64,000 nucleotides of DNA from Jiangella asiatica. GTDB lineage: Bacteria > Actinomycetota > Actinomycetes > Jiangellales > Jiangellaceae. The stretch is from contig NZ_SMKZ01000026.1 of the NCBI RefSeq assembly GCF_004349065.1, positions 1-64,000 of the forward strand, written 5' to 3'. This document shows positions 41,739 to 50,230 of this stretch, piece by piece; within the stretch, counting starts at the first letter, position 1, and every line of letters starts with the position of its first letter. Below the pieces are notes generated by a model that saw nothing but the letters and a program-made list of their open reading frames with translations, was not told where the DNA came from and did not search any database. The position numbers and the translations under genes are program-made.

Positions 41739-42347
41739 GCCGCCCCAGTGACCTCGGTGCACGACGTCGTCGAGGCCGCGCCGGCCGCGCTTCAGTGACG
41801 GCGAGCGGCGGTCGGGTGCGCGATGGCCGACCGTGATGGCCCCGATGGGGTCGAACGTGGCGGGCACGCCGAAGGCCTCGCGGAAAGCCGGTACCCGCTC
41901 CGGCGGGATGCCGAAGAAGCAGGCACCGAGGTCCTCGTCGACCACGGTCAGCAGTATCAGCAGGCTGGCCATGCCCGTGTCGATGTCCCAGTAGGGCGCC
42001 GGCCAGCGTTTCTCGTCGCGGTCGGTCCAGCCCTTGTCCGGCTCGGCGTAACGGTCCAGGTAGGCCTGCTTGGACGACATCGGGACGATCACGACGGGCG
42101 CTCGCCGCAGTCCTTCGGACCAGGCATCGACGCCCTGGCCCGGCGGTGTCGACGCGGCCCAAAACCTGGCGACGTCGTCGGCGGTGTCCAACCGCAAGAA
42201 CGCCCAGCCCTGGCTGAAGCCGGCGCTGGGCGCGTGCAGCGCGTTCTCGAGCATGCGGTCGACGGCGGCCGGGTCGACCGGGCGCTCGTCGTAGTTTCGG
42301 ATCATGCGGCGGCGGCGGACCAGGTCGGCGAACTCCATGCGCTGCAT
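41706..42347 (-). CDS. nitroreductase-family protein
   Basis: A 213-residue FMN-dependent nitroreductase-fold protein: EFADLVRRRRMIRNYDERPV, NALHAPSAGFSQGWAFLRLD, GMASLLILLTVVDEDLGACFF, and GHRAPDRRSPSLKRGRRGLDDVVHRGHW. The last block is the usual end; here about 11 extra codons read through the terminator stem to a stop in its loop, so the original stop seems lost. ATG 42347 follows GGGGGGATG. The substrate is unknown. Confidence 0.85.
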   Translation of the reverse strand: MQRMEFADLVRRRRMIRNYDERPVDPAAVDRMLENALHAPSAGFSQGWAFLRLDTADDVARFWAASTPPGQGVDAWSEGLRRAPVVIVPMSSKQAYLDRYAEPDKGWTDRDEKRWPAPYWDIDTGMASLLILLTVVDEDLGACFFGIPPERVPAFREAFGVPATFDPIGAITVGHRAPDRRSPSLKRGRRGLDDVVHRGHWGGPLDHQRSRGS

Positions 42348-42415
42348 GATGACGCATCCCCCCGCCGGGCGGTGCCGTGCGGGACCGGTACCGGCACCGC
42401 CCGGTCCACTCGTTT

Positions 42416-42844
42416 CTAGACGCGGCTGCGGCGCATGCCGCTGGACATCATCGCCAGGGCGCACAGAATCGCGACCGCTCCGGTGATGATGTTGCTGACG
42501 ACGGCCGATGTGTCGGGTGTGTCGCCGGCGACCACCCATGGTGCGACGATGGCCCAGGCGCCGAGGATCGGCGCGACCCAGGCCAGGCCGTGCAGGTGGC
42601 CGTAGGAGGCCACGAAGCCCGCCGCCAACAGAGCGATGGCGAGGCCGGTGACCAGGTTGGTGACGGTGAGTGCGGAGTGCTCGGTGAACCCGACCACCCA
42701 TGGTGACGTCGCCAGATAGAGACCGGCCAGGAAGGCGAGACCGTCGGCGGACTGGGCCACGGGGGTCTCGGCGATCTGGTCGTACCTGTTCCTCATGACG
42801 GCAACGTCGGGATGCTGCTCGATGTCGGGACTGGGCATGGACAT
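42416..42844 (-). CDS. SPW-repeat membrane protein
   Basis: A 142-residue membrane protein with two SPW repeats (ATSPWVVGFTEHSALTVTNL and IVAPWVVAGDTPDTSAVVSN), each followed by membrane helices. ATG 42844 has GGAGGTGGGG upstream. A far longer open frame on this strand through 44380 is only a shadow of the plus-strand DUF695 gene. Function unknown. Confidence 0.88.
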   Translation of the reverse strand: MSMPSPDIEQHPDVAVMRNRYDQIAETPVAQSADGLAFLAGLYLATSPWVVGFTEHSALTVTNLVTGLAIALLAAGFVASYGHLHGLAWVAPILGAWAIVAPWVVAGDTPDTSAVVSNIITGAVAILCALAMMSSGMRRSRV

Positions 42845-42946
42845 GACCCCACCTCCTCGGAGGACTCGGGTCGATCCCGCACTCTCTATGATGCTCCTGT
42901 CGACGCCCGATCGTCGAAGCCGCCGCCGCTGAAGAGACGAGCTGAC

Positions 42947-44023
42947 ATGGCGTTCTTCCGCCGCAAGTCCCGTGTGCCCGACGACCCCCGTCCGGCCATC
43001 GCCCAGTTCTGGGCGTGGTGGGCCGAGCACCGCGGCGACGTCCTGGCCGCGACCGAGGTGCGTTTCTCGGCCGACGACGCCGACGTGGCGGCGGACGACA
43101 GGCGCTCGGACGACCTCATCGCCCTGTTGCGCCCGGCGATCGCGGCGATCGACCCGTCGCTCAACTGGGAGCTGGCGCGCAGTACGACCAAGCGGTTCAC
43201 GCTCGTGGTGTCCAGCGGCGGCAAGGCGGAGCTGCGCGCGCTGGCCGAGCGGTGGGCGCTCGCGGCGCCGGACGACCCCGACGTCGAGTTCGCGCCGGTG
43301 CGACGGGCCGACCCGTCGCTGTTCGAGTCGGCCGTCATGAAGGTCGACGACTACGACGTCGAGCTGCGCGAGCTGGTCGCCGGCACCCGGGTCGACGTCC
43401 AGCACGGCGTGCTCGACGTCGTCATCCACCATCCCCTGTTCCCGCTGCTCGACCGGGAGCATCGGCTGTCGGTCGCGTTCCTGGGCCTGGACGCCGCACT
43501 GGGCGAGGACGACGCCGAGCGGTGGATCGGCGAGGTCGAGGTCTCCGCCGACGCCCCCATCGACGCCATCCCGGTCGCGGTGCTGGGCACCGTCGTCGAC
43601 CAGCTGCGCCCGGCCGGGGGGCAGTGGGCGGTGCTGCGCGGCACCAGCCGGTCCGGCCCGATCGTCGCCCTGGTCCGCCGTCCCCTGGACCGGGTGGAGC
43701 GGCCGCTCGCCGACACCCATGTGGCCGTCGTACTCGACTACGAGGCCATGCCCGACGGCCAGCCGCGCGAGCCCGCGATCGTCGACGAGGCCGAGAAGCT
43801 CGGCGAGCAGGTGCTGGCCGAGCTCGGCGGCGACGGTCCGCGGGTCATTCACGTCGGCCGGGTCACCGGTGGCGGGCAGATCGTCGTGCACTACTACGTC
43901 GACGGCCTCGAGGTCGACGCGTCGCGGGTCGGACCCGTCCTGGAGGGGTGGACGCACGGGACGGCCGCCGTGCAGGCGAGGCCCGACCCGGGCTGGAAGG
44001 CGGTCGCGCCCCTGCTGCGCTGA
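42947..44023 (+). CDS. DUF695-like protein
   Basis: A 358-residue soluble protein. The first half (PAIAQFWAWWAEHRGDVLAA...VEFAPVRRADP) resembles the DUF695 fold; the second half is a separate alpha+beta domain ending in YYVDGLEVDASRVGPVLEGW. No active site is known for the family. It follows a short upstream region and has no coupled partner. Confidence 0.7.
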   Translation: MAFFRRKSRVPDDPRPAIAQFWAWWAEHRGDVLAATEVRFSADDADVAADDRRSDDLIALLRPAIAAIDPSLNWELARSTTKRFTLVVSSGGKAELRALAERWALAAPDDPDVEFAPVRRADPSLFESAVMKVDDYDVELRELVAGTRVDVQHGVLDVVIHHPLFPLLDREHRLSVAFLGLDAALGEDDAERWIGEVEVSADAPIDAIPVAVLGTVVDQLRPAGGQWAVLRGTSRSGPIVALVRRPLDRVERPLADTHVAVVLDYEAMPDGQPREPAIVDEAEKLGEQVLAELGGDGPRVIHVGRVTGGGQIVVHYYVDGLEVDASRVGPVLEGWTHGTAAVQARPDPGWKAVAPLLR

Positions 44024-44207
44024 CCGCACCGCGGGCCGCCCGGAGTGACGGTTCACACGTCTCCGCGTGCTGCACGCGGTGAATTTCGGCTGTGGAATGT
44101 CAGCCGCGTCTGGCACAGTTGTTGATGGCGACATCCGCGCCGTCGACGCCGCGGTCCTGGTCCGTCTGACACCCCCGCACTCACCTCTGGAACGAGGTCC
44201 TGCCTCC

Positions 44208-45752
44208 ATGCCTGCGCGCGCTCGCTCCGCGACCGAAGCCGCCCTCGACCCGGCCCCCGACACCGCCACCGAATCAGCCACCGAATCTGCTACCGAATCA
44301 GCTACCGCGTCGTCCCGCCAGCAGATGATCCGCCGGGTGCTCGTGCTCGGTGCCCTGACCGCGCTCGGCCCGCTGACCATCGACCTCTACCTGCCCGCGT
44401 TCCCGGCCATCTCCGGCGACCTCGGCGCGTCGGAGTCACAGGTGCAGCTGACCCTGACCGGCACGCTGCTCGGCTTCGCCGTCGGCCAGCTGATCCTCGG
44501 ACCGCTGTCCGACGCCGTCGGCCGTCGCCGTCCGCTCATGGCGGCCGCCGCCGTGCACGTCCTCGCCTCGCTGCTGTGCGCACTGGCACCGAACATCGCG
44601 ACGCTGGGCGCCTTCCGCGTGCTGCAGGGCATGGCGGCCGCCGCGGGCGCCGTTGTGTCGATGGCCGTGGTCCGCGACCTGTACACCGGCCTGCCGGCGG
44701 TGCAGCTGCTGTCGCGGCTCATGTTGGTAACCGGTGTTGCGCCGGTGCTGGCGCCGACCCTGGGCGGCCAGGTGCTGCGGTTCACCGACTGGCGAGGCGT
44801 GTTCTGGGTGCTCGGTGCTCTGGGCGTCGGTCTGCTGGCCGTGGTCGTGTTCGGCCTGAAGGAGACGCTGCCGGTGGAGCGGCGCCGGTCCGGAGGCGTC
44901 GCCGGCACCGTGCGCACCTACGGGTCGATCCTGCGCGAGCGGACCTTCGTCGGGCTCATGCTGACCGGCGGGCTGATGATGGCGGCGCTGTTCGGCTACA
45001 TCGCCGGCTCGTCGTTCGTCTTCCAGGACGTGTACGGGCTGTCCGAGCAGTCCTACGGCATCGTGTTCGGCGTCAACTCCGCCGGCCTCATCCTCGCCAC
45101 GCAGCTCAACGCACGGCTCGTCCGGCGGGTCAGGTCGCAGTGGGTGCTGTCCGGTGCCCTGGTGGTCGCGTCGTCGTCCGCGGCGTTGATGCTCGTGTTC
45201 GCGGTGACCGGCCTGTTCGGCATCTACGGCGTGGCGGTGCCGCTGTTCGCGATCCTGACCACGGTCGGTTTCACCATGCCCAACATCCCGGCGCTCGCCC
45301 TGGCCAGCCACGGTCGCTCGGCCGGCACCGCGGCGGCTCTGCTCGGCGCGATGAACTTCCTGGTCGGCGCGGTCAGTGCACCGTTGGTGGGCGCGTTCGG
45401 CACCGGCTCGTCGGTGCCGATGGCCGGGGTCATGCTGGCCATGTCGGCGCTGGCGGTGGCCGCGATGTTCCTCGTCGCCCGGCCGGCCCGGATCGGCGGG
45501 CTGGAGCCGGACCCGCCCATCACGGTCGCGGTCGAGCCGGAGGCGCCGGTGCCGGCCGCCGACCCGCACCTGGCCGGCGAAGGGCCCCGGCGGGGTCGCC
45601 GTCGCGCGGCGCGGCTGACCACTCGCCGGCACGGCCGCCACGCCGTCGCGCACGATGCCGCCCCGGCCGGTCGGCGCCGGGTCACCGCCGCTACAGGCAC
45701 CCGCCGAACCCGTCGACAGGGAGCCCTGCGCAAGCCCAACCACCAGGGCTGA
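44208..45752 (+). CDS. Bcr/CflA-type MFS drug efflux transporter
   Basis: A 514-residue transporter with 12 predicted helices. It opens with the Bcr/CflA signature TALGPLTIDLYLPAFPAIS, with LGFAVGQLILGPLSDAVGRRRPL after it. The N-terminal tail contains a threefold TESATESATESA repeat, and the C-terminal 80 residues are basic and disordered. ATG 44208 lies after GAACGAGG. The substrates are probably drugs such as chloramphenicol or bicyclomycin, by family only. Confidence 0.9.
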   Translation: MPARARSATEAALDPAPDTATESATESATESATASSRQQMIRRVLVLGALTALGPLTIDLYLPAFPAISGDLGASESQVQLTLTGTLLGFAVGQLILGPLSDAVGRRRPLMAAAAVHVLASLLCALAPNIATLGAFRVLQGMAAAAGAVVSMAVVRDLYTGLPAVQLLSRLMLVTGVAPVLAPTLGGQVLRFTDWRGVFWVLGALGVGLLAVVVFGLKETLPVERRRSGGVAGTVRTYGSILRERTFVGLMLTGGLMMAALFGYIAGSSFVFQDVYGLSEQSYGIVFGVNSAGLILATQLNARLVRRVRSQWVLSGALVVASSSAALMLVFAVTGLFGIYGVAVPLFAILTTVGFTMPNIPALALASHGRSAGTAAALLGAMNFLVGAVSAPLVGAFGTGSSVPMAGVMLAMSALAVAAMFLVARPARIGGLEPDPPITVAVEPEAPVPAADPHLAGEGPRRGRRRAARLTTRRHGRHAVAHDAAPAGRRRVTAATGTRRTRRQGALRKPNHQG

Positions 45753-45791
45753 GGCCTGCACGGGTGGGGCCAGCGGTGGTATCACCCGTCC

Positions 45792-45967
45792 GTGGAGAAG
45801 ACGACCAGCTACCTGCCGGACGACCTGAGGGCAGCGGTCAAATGGGTGGCGCCTGGGAGCTCCCCGCGATTGGTCCGGACGAGCTCGGCCAGGTCGCGAC
45901 CCTCGATCGCCGTCACTTCGAGGTGCTGCGGCCGTTGGGCGGCGGGCGCTTCCGGCTCGTGCCGTGA
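45792..45967 (+). pseudogene. collapsed VapBC remnant
   Basis: From GTG 45792 one frame reads MEKTTSYLPDDLRAAVKWVA, the start of a CopG/RHH-type antitoxin. In another frame the stretch ending at TGA 45965-45967 reads ELGQVATLDRRHFEVLRPLG followed by GGRFRLVP, the end of a PIN toxin including its last aspartate. The antitoxin tail and most of the toxin are gone. I read this as an internal deletion of a third, different VapBC module. Confidence 0.6.
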
Positions 45968-45999
45968 AGCAGCTGCATCGTCACCAGTGATCCGTGGTG

Positions 46000-47019
46000 T
46001 CAGGCGAAGAGGATGCTCGCCGGGCTGGGGGTCTCGAGGACGGGGTCGCGGCGCTCCGGCACGCCGGTCTCGGGGTCCAGCCGGAACGTCACGAGCGCGT
46101 CTGAGAACTGGTTTGCCACGTAGAGGTAGCGCCCGGAGGGGTCGACCTCCAGGTCGCGCGGGTGCGTGCCGCCGCACGGGACCGTGGCCACCAGAGAGAC
46201 GTCGGGCCCGTCGACGGTGAGTGCGGCTACCTCGTCGGGACCGCGGTTGGCGACGTAGAGGAACCGGCCGGTGGGGTCGAGGCGGATGGCCGACGGCTGG
46301 CTCCCGCCACGGTCGGTGCCAGGGTGAGTCGGCACGTCGGCCACCACCGCCGGGGCCGTGAGGTCGATGACCGAGATGGTGGAGCTCAGCTCGTTGACGA
46401 CGTACGCATGGTCGCCGGCGAGGACGAGGTGCCGAGGGCCGGAGCCGGCGGCGACCCGGATCTCGTCGGCGAGAGCGAGCCGGCCGGTCGACTCGTCGAA
46501 GTCGTAGCGGTACACGGTGTCGGTGCCGAGGTCCGTGGCCAGGACGTGGCCGCGGACCGGGTCGGTCACGATCATGTGCGCGTGCGGGCCGTCCTGACGA
46601 GTGCCGTTGGGGCCGCTGCCGGAGTGCTGCACTACGTGCGTCGCGTCGTCGAGGGCTCCGTCGGCGAGGATCCGGTGCACGCTGATGGAGCCGGAGCCGT
46701 AGTCGGCGGTGAGCACGAACCGGCCGCTGGGATGCACCGACAGGTGGCAGGGGCCGGAGCCGCCGGTCGGGCGCGGCACGCCGAGAGGGGTGAGGGTGTC
46801 GCCGTCGACAGCCCAGGCGCTGACCCGTCCCTCGGCCACCTCGTGCACGGTGAACAGCACCCGTCCGTCAGCGGACCGTGCCACGTACATGGGGTTGTCG
46901 ACGCCCTGGGCGCCAACACCGATCGGCTTCACCCAGCCGTCGTCGACGTCGGCGACGGTGATCCCAGCCGCGCTACTGCCTCCGCCGCCCGTCGTGGCGG
47001 CCCCGATGTATGCACGCAT
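46000..47019 (-). CDS. lactonase-family seven-bladed beta-propeller protein
   Basis: A 339-residue protein of the YkgB/Pgl-like lactonase family. It has blade repeats such as NPMYVARSADGRVLFTVHEV, PCHLSVHPSGRFVLTADYGS, PSAIRLDPTGRFLYVANRGP and PRDLEVDPSGRYLYVANQFS. 6-phosphogluconolactonase activity is possible; other members act on cyclic muconates. ATG 47019 is chosen; GTG 47025 is in frame. Single gene. Confidence 0.88.
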   Translation of the reverse strand: MRAYIGAATTGGGGSSAAGITVADVDDGWVKPIGVGAQGVDNPMYVARSADGRVLFTVHEVAEGRVSAWAVDGDTLTPLGVPRPTGGSGPCHLSVHPSGRFVLTADYGSGSISVHRILADGALDDATHVVQHSGSGPNGTRQDGPHAHMIVTDPVRGHVLATDLGTDTVYRYDFDESTGRLALADEIRVAAGSGPRHLVLAGDHAYVVNELSSTISVIDLTAPAVVADVPTHPGTDRGGSQPSAIRLDPTGRFLYVANRGPDEVAALTVDGPDVSLVATVPCGGTHPRDLEVDPSGRYLYVANQFSDALVTFRLDPETGVPERRDPVLETPSPASILFA

Positions 47020-47049
47020 GCGCACATCATTCCGTACCCGGCGACGGCG

Positions 47050-48417
47050 TCACAGGGTGGTCGACGGTGGCTCCAGCTGGCTAGGCAGCTCGGCGGGACG
47101 TGACTGCACGTCAGCGTCGGAGCCACCCAGCCGGACGGTGTTGCGGCCGGAGTTCTTGGCCGCGTAGAGGGCGGTGTCGGCCGCCAGCAGCAGCTCGTCG
47201 ATGGTGCCGATGCCCTCGGACGGGTAGATGGCGCCGCCCACCGACGCGGTGATCGAGGTGTGGGCTCCGACAGGGGCACCGTCGGGCGGATCGACGACGA
47301 TGGTCTGGACGCGGCGGCGGATGCGCTCGGCGACGTTGCGGAGGTTCTGGCGGGTGCCGACCTCCGGCAGCACCACGACGAACTCCTCTCCGCCCCAGCG
47401 GCCGCAGGCGTCCTGGTCGCGGATCTCGGCGATGAGCTCCTGAGCGACCGCCTTGAGCACCAGGTCGCCGTGTGGGTGGCCGAAGGTGTCGTTCAGCCTC
47501 TTGAAGTGGTCGAGGTCGACGATCAGCAAGCCGAGGGTTTCGCCGTGGTCCTGTGCCCGGGCCAGGGAGCGCTCGGCGAAGTCGTGCCACCAGCCCGCTG
47601 TGGCCAGGCCGGTCTTGGCGTCGATGCGCGACGCCTGTTGGTACTGGTTGAGCAGGATGCCGCGGTGCAGCGCCACCATGGCGACGACGATGCCGGGCAG
47701 CACGAACGGGTTGCTGACGACGACAGCCGCGGCCACGAGGCCGAGGCCGATGGCGCCGGCCTCGAGGAGCTGCTCACCGAAGTTGGCGAACATGTCGCGA
47801 GCGGTGGTGGTGGGCTTGGACAGTGCGATGGCCGCCATGACCAGACCCACGTTGATGGCCCACCGAGCCACGGCCGCACAGGCCACGACGCCGAGCTCCA
47901 GCAGGCCGTTCAGCGAGGCACCGCCCGGTGCGCCGGGATAGCCCGGCATGCCGAGCGCGAGGACTGCCACCGCTGCCTGGGTGCCGACCAGGACGGTCGC
48001 GCACGAGAACACCCAGCGGTATGGCAGCTTCTGCGCGTGCGGCTTCACCCGCGACCACGCCAGTGCGTAGGTGAAGATGACCATGGCCGAGGCGAAGACC
48101 GGCGGCAGCACGATGACCGCCGCGAAGCTCCAGACCGACTTGGTATCGATGTACGGTGCGGCACTGGTGCGCGCGTACTCTCGGCGGCGTTCGAAGTGGC
48201 GGGTCAGCTCGATGGCGACCGTGGCGCACACTGCGAGAACCCCGAACCGCAGGGCGTCCGTCGTGGTGACGGGCATGAGGAACGTGGTGGCCGTGGTCAC
48301 GAAGGCGCCGACGGCGACGACGATCAGGACCAGCGCGATGACAGCTCTGGGCGCTGCCCAGAGCGCCCAGCCGGCGACCCAGGAACGGGATCTTCGATAC
48401 AAGCCGTGCACTCGCAT
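47050..48417 (-). CDS. membrane-bound GGDEF diguanylate cyclase
   Basis: A 455-residue protein. About eight membrane helices fill residues 15-270, and a GGDEF domain follows with DLDHFKRLNDTFGH and the active-site motif RWGGEEF near 341. GGEEF is an active variant, so it should make c-di-GMP. The membrane part resembles MHYT/MASE-like sensors but I cannot name it. It diverges from the micro-gene array, and is one of two c-di-GMP genes near bldD. Confidence 0.9.
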   Translation of the reverse strand: MRVHGLYRRSRSWVAGWALWAAPRAVIALVLIVVAVGAFVTTATTFLMPVTTTDALRFGVLAVCATVAIELTRHFERRREYARTSAAPYIDTKSVWSFAAVIVLPPVFASAMVIFTYALAWSRVKPHAQKLPYRWVFSCATVLVGTQAAVAVLALGMPGYPGAPGGASLNGLLELGVVACAAVARWAINVGLVMAAIALSKPTTTARDMFANFGEQLLEAGAIGLGLVAAAVVVSNPFVLPGIVVAMVALHRGILLNQYQQASRIDAKTGLATAGWWHDFAERSLARAQDHGETLGLLIVDLDHFKRLNDTFGHPHGDLVLKAVAQELIAEIRDQDACGRWGGEEFVVVLPEVGTRQNLRNVAERIRRRVQTIVVDPPDGAPVGAHTSITASVGGAIYPSEGIGTIDELLLAADTALYAAKNSGRNTVRLGGSDADVQSRPAELPSQLEPPSTTL

Positions 48418-48602
48418 TCACCTGCGCAAATAGCCGTACCCCGTGAGTCGTGACGCACATACTAACCGAAAACGGGCGATCCTTGCGTGGCAGGGTGCTT
48501 CCTGATGATGGGGAGAATGAAAGCGCAATCGGACCTAACTGGTGCATACGGACATCGGTTGGCCGCCGGCCGGAAGGGGAAGCGGCAGGGAGGTGTGTCG
48601 TC

Positions 48603-48626
48603 ATGCGTGACAGCAACTGGACGTGA
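48603..48626 (+). CDS. micro-gene 1, peptide MRDSNWT
   Basis: ATG, six further codons and TGA, preceded by GGGAGGTG at 48588-48594. It is the first of five tandem micro-genes spaced 72-78 bp apart. Copies differ at synonymous positions (CGT/CGC for Arg, ACG/ACC for Thr) and by conservative Ser/Thr changes, while Met-Arg-Asp, Asn and Trp are invariant. That pattern supports translation on this strand. The possible roles are peptide precursors for an adjacent ThiF-type enzyme, secreted signals, or leader peptides. It lies alone between a divergent GGDEF gene and a convergent MFS gene; 48418-48602 should hold the promoter. Confidence 0.55.
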   Translation: MRDSNWT

Positions 48627-48675
48627 GCGAGGAGTGGGCACGGTAAGGCTCGAGCGGTGACGGGAGGTGTGCTCG

Positions 48676-48699
48676 ATGCGCGACAGCAACTGGACGTGA
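48676..48699 (+). CDS. micro-gene 2, peptide MRDSNWT
   Basis: Same peptide as copy 1 with Arg encoded by CGC instead of CGT. GGAGGTG lies at 48663-48669. The spacer before it shares CTCGAGCGG with the spacer before copy 3 (TTCGAGCGG). Confidence 0.55.
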   Translation: MRDSNWT

Positions 48700-48747
48700 C
48701 GGTGAGACCTGGTGGCGACGGTTCGAGCGGCGAAGGAGGTGCCGGCG

Positions 48748-48774
48748 ATGCGTGACACGAACTGGAACGGCTGA
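48748..48774 (+). CDS. micro-gene 3, peptide MRDTNWNG
   Basis: Eight residues; Ser is replaced by Thr and the end by Asn-Gly. GGAGGTG is at 48735-48741, 6 nt from ATG. Confidence 0.55.
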   Translation: MRDTNWNG

Positions 48775-48825
48775 GACGTCAGGAGATCGTCGATGGGCAC
48801 GAGGTGAAGAGAGGGGGCGCCGGCG

Positions 48826-48852
48826 ATGCGTGACACGAACTGGAACGGCTGA
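48826..48852 (+). CDS. micro-gene 4, peptide MRDTNWNG
   Basis: The same coding sequence as copy 3. The ribosome-binding site is GAGGGGG (48811-48817), slightly weaker than in the other copies. The flank GCGCCGGCG just before ATG nearly matches that of copy 3. Confidence 0.52.
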   Translation: MRDTNWNG

Positions 48853-48903
48853 GCGTGACCGGGGGCGTCCGTGACCGCGAGGAAGCAGAAGGAGGTGCCC
48901 GCG

Positions 48904-48930
48904 ATGCGCGACACCAACTGGAGCGAGTGA
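48904..48930 (+). CDS. micro-gene 5, peptide MRDTNWSE
   Basis: The last copy, with Thr encoded by ACC and a Ser-Glu end. GGAGGTG is at 48891-48897. It stops 22 bp before the end of the convergent MFS gene. Confidence 0.55.
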   Translation: MRDTNWSE

Positions 48931-48952
48931 CATTCGATCGAGGCCCGGCAAA

Positions 48953-50230
48953 TCACGGCTGGGCGCGTAGGTCATCGGCCTCGTCCGGCGGGATGGACAG
49001 AGTGGGGGACGAGGCCGCGCGTCGCCACCTGACGGTGGCGACCGCTGCCGCCACGGTGCCGAGAGCAGCCGCGGCGGCGATGATCGCCGACGGTGCCAGG
49101 AACTGGGCCGCGATACCGGCGAGCACGATGGCCAGACCCTGCGCTGCCCGCAGCGCGGCGATGGCGACACCGACCGCCTGACCGCGCCGGTGTGCGGGTA
49201 CCGACGCGACGTAGGCGGACTGGGTGATCATGTCGTGCGCCGAGAACACGCCGCTGAGCGTCCACAGGACGACCGAGACGGCCAGCCCGGGTGCCCACCC
49301 GGACGGCAGCAGGACCGCGCTCGTCGCGATGGCGAGCGGTCCCATGAGCGCCAGCCGGCGGTCGGGCCGGAAGCGTCGCAGCAGCAGCATGCCGATGACC
49401 GTTCCGACGGGGTTGGCGGCCAGCAGCCAGCCGACGGCGACGGTGCCGGCGTCGATCTGCCCGGCGTACGGCACGGCGAGCCCTTCGGGCACGACGTAGA
49501 AGCCCGAGCAGCAGGCGATGGCCAGCAGGGTCCGTAGCCGCGCGTCGTGGGCCACCACGCGCCAGCCGGCCCGGATGGTCTGCCACTGCCCGCCGGGCGG
49601 CACGCCATCGAGGTCGTCGGCGTCCCCAGGCAGGGACTCCCGGGGGCGGTGCGCGTTCAGCCCGTAGGCGATCAGGGCGGCCGACACCACGAACGTCATG
49701 GCGTTGATCACCAGTGCGGTGGACGTGCCGAGCTCGGCCACCAGCGCCGCACCTGCGCCGAACCCGGCCACGAGCCCGGCCTGGTAGGTGATGGAGATGA
49801 CGCCCAGCCCGAGCGTGAGCCGGTCGCCGACCAGCATGTCGGCCAGCGCGGCCTGCCGGGCGGCCGAGAATGGAGCCGCGAGCAACTGGACCAGCGCGAG
49901 CAGAGCCACCTGTCCGGCGAGCGGGACGACCGGGACGGCCATCACCACCACTAGTGCGGCCCGCGCGAGGTCGGTGACGACCATCACATCTCGGCGCGGG
50001 TAGCGATCGGCCAGTCCGGCCAGGGTGGCACCGCCGACCAGATCGGGCAGGTAGGTCAGGGCGTACGTGAGCGCCGCGAGCCCGGCGGACTCCGTGCGAT
50101 CGAACACCAGCAGCGTGAGCGCCACCCTGGCCAGCTGGTCGCCGATCACCGAGAGCGCGTGCGCGAGCCACAGCCAGCGGAACTCCGTGGCTGCGAAGAC
50201 GTCACGATAGGTGGCCGGGGAACCAGACAT
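48953..50230 (-). CDS. MFS exporter (EntS/enterobactin-exporter-like)
   Basis: A 425-residue transporter with 12 predicted helices. FRWLWLAHALSVIGDQLARV, the motif-A loop LADRYPRRDVM and a matching second half place it with the MFS_3/EntS group that exports siderophores, macrolides and peptides. It converges on the micro-gene array from the right, 22 bp away, and diverges from the acyltransferase-like gene. In microcin C7, an MFS protein (MccC) exports the modified heptapeptide; a similar role here is inference. Confidence 0.88.
   Translation of the reverse strand: MSGSPATYRDVFAATEFRWLWLAHALSVIGDQLARVALTLLVFDRTESAGLAALTYALTYLPDLVGGATLAGLADRYPRRDVMVVTDLARAALVVVMAVPVVPLAGQVALLALVQLLAAPFSAARQAALADMLVGDRLTLGLGVISITYQAGLVAGFGAGAALVAELGTSTALVINAMTFVVSAALIAYGLNAHRPRESLPGDADDLDGVPPGGQWQTIRAGWRVVAHDARLRTLLAIACCSGFYVVPEGLAVPYAGQIDAGTVAVGWLLAANPVGTVIGMLLLRRFRPDRRLALMGPLAIATSAVLLPSGWAPGLAVSVVLWTLSGVFSAHDMITQSAYVASVPAHRRGQAVGVAIAALRAAQGLAIVLAGIAAQFLAPSAIIAAAAALGTVAAAVATVRWRRAASSPTLSIPPDEADDLRAQP

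Noticed and set aside
42845-44380. Long extension of the SPW-repeat gene frame on the minus strand
   Set aside because: It lies opposite the DUF695-like gene, and the SPW gene has a strong ribosome-binding site at 42844.
48462-48956. Minus-strand frame with repeated FQFVSRIAGTSF-like segments
   Set aside because: It is the complement of the micro-gene array. Differences between the copies are synonymous on the plus strand, and only the plus strand has a ribosome-binding site for each unit.
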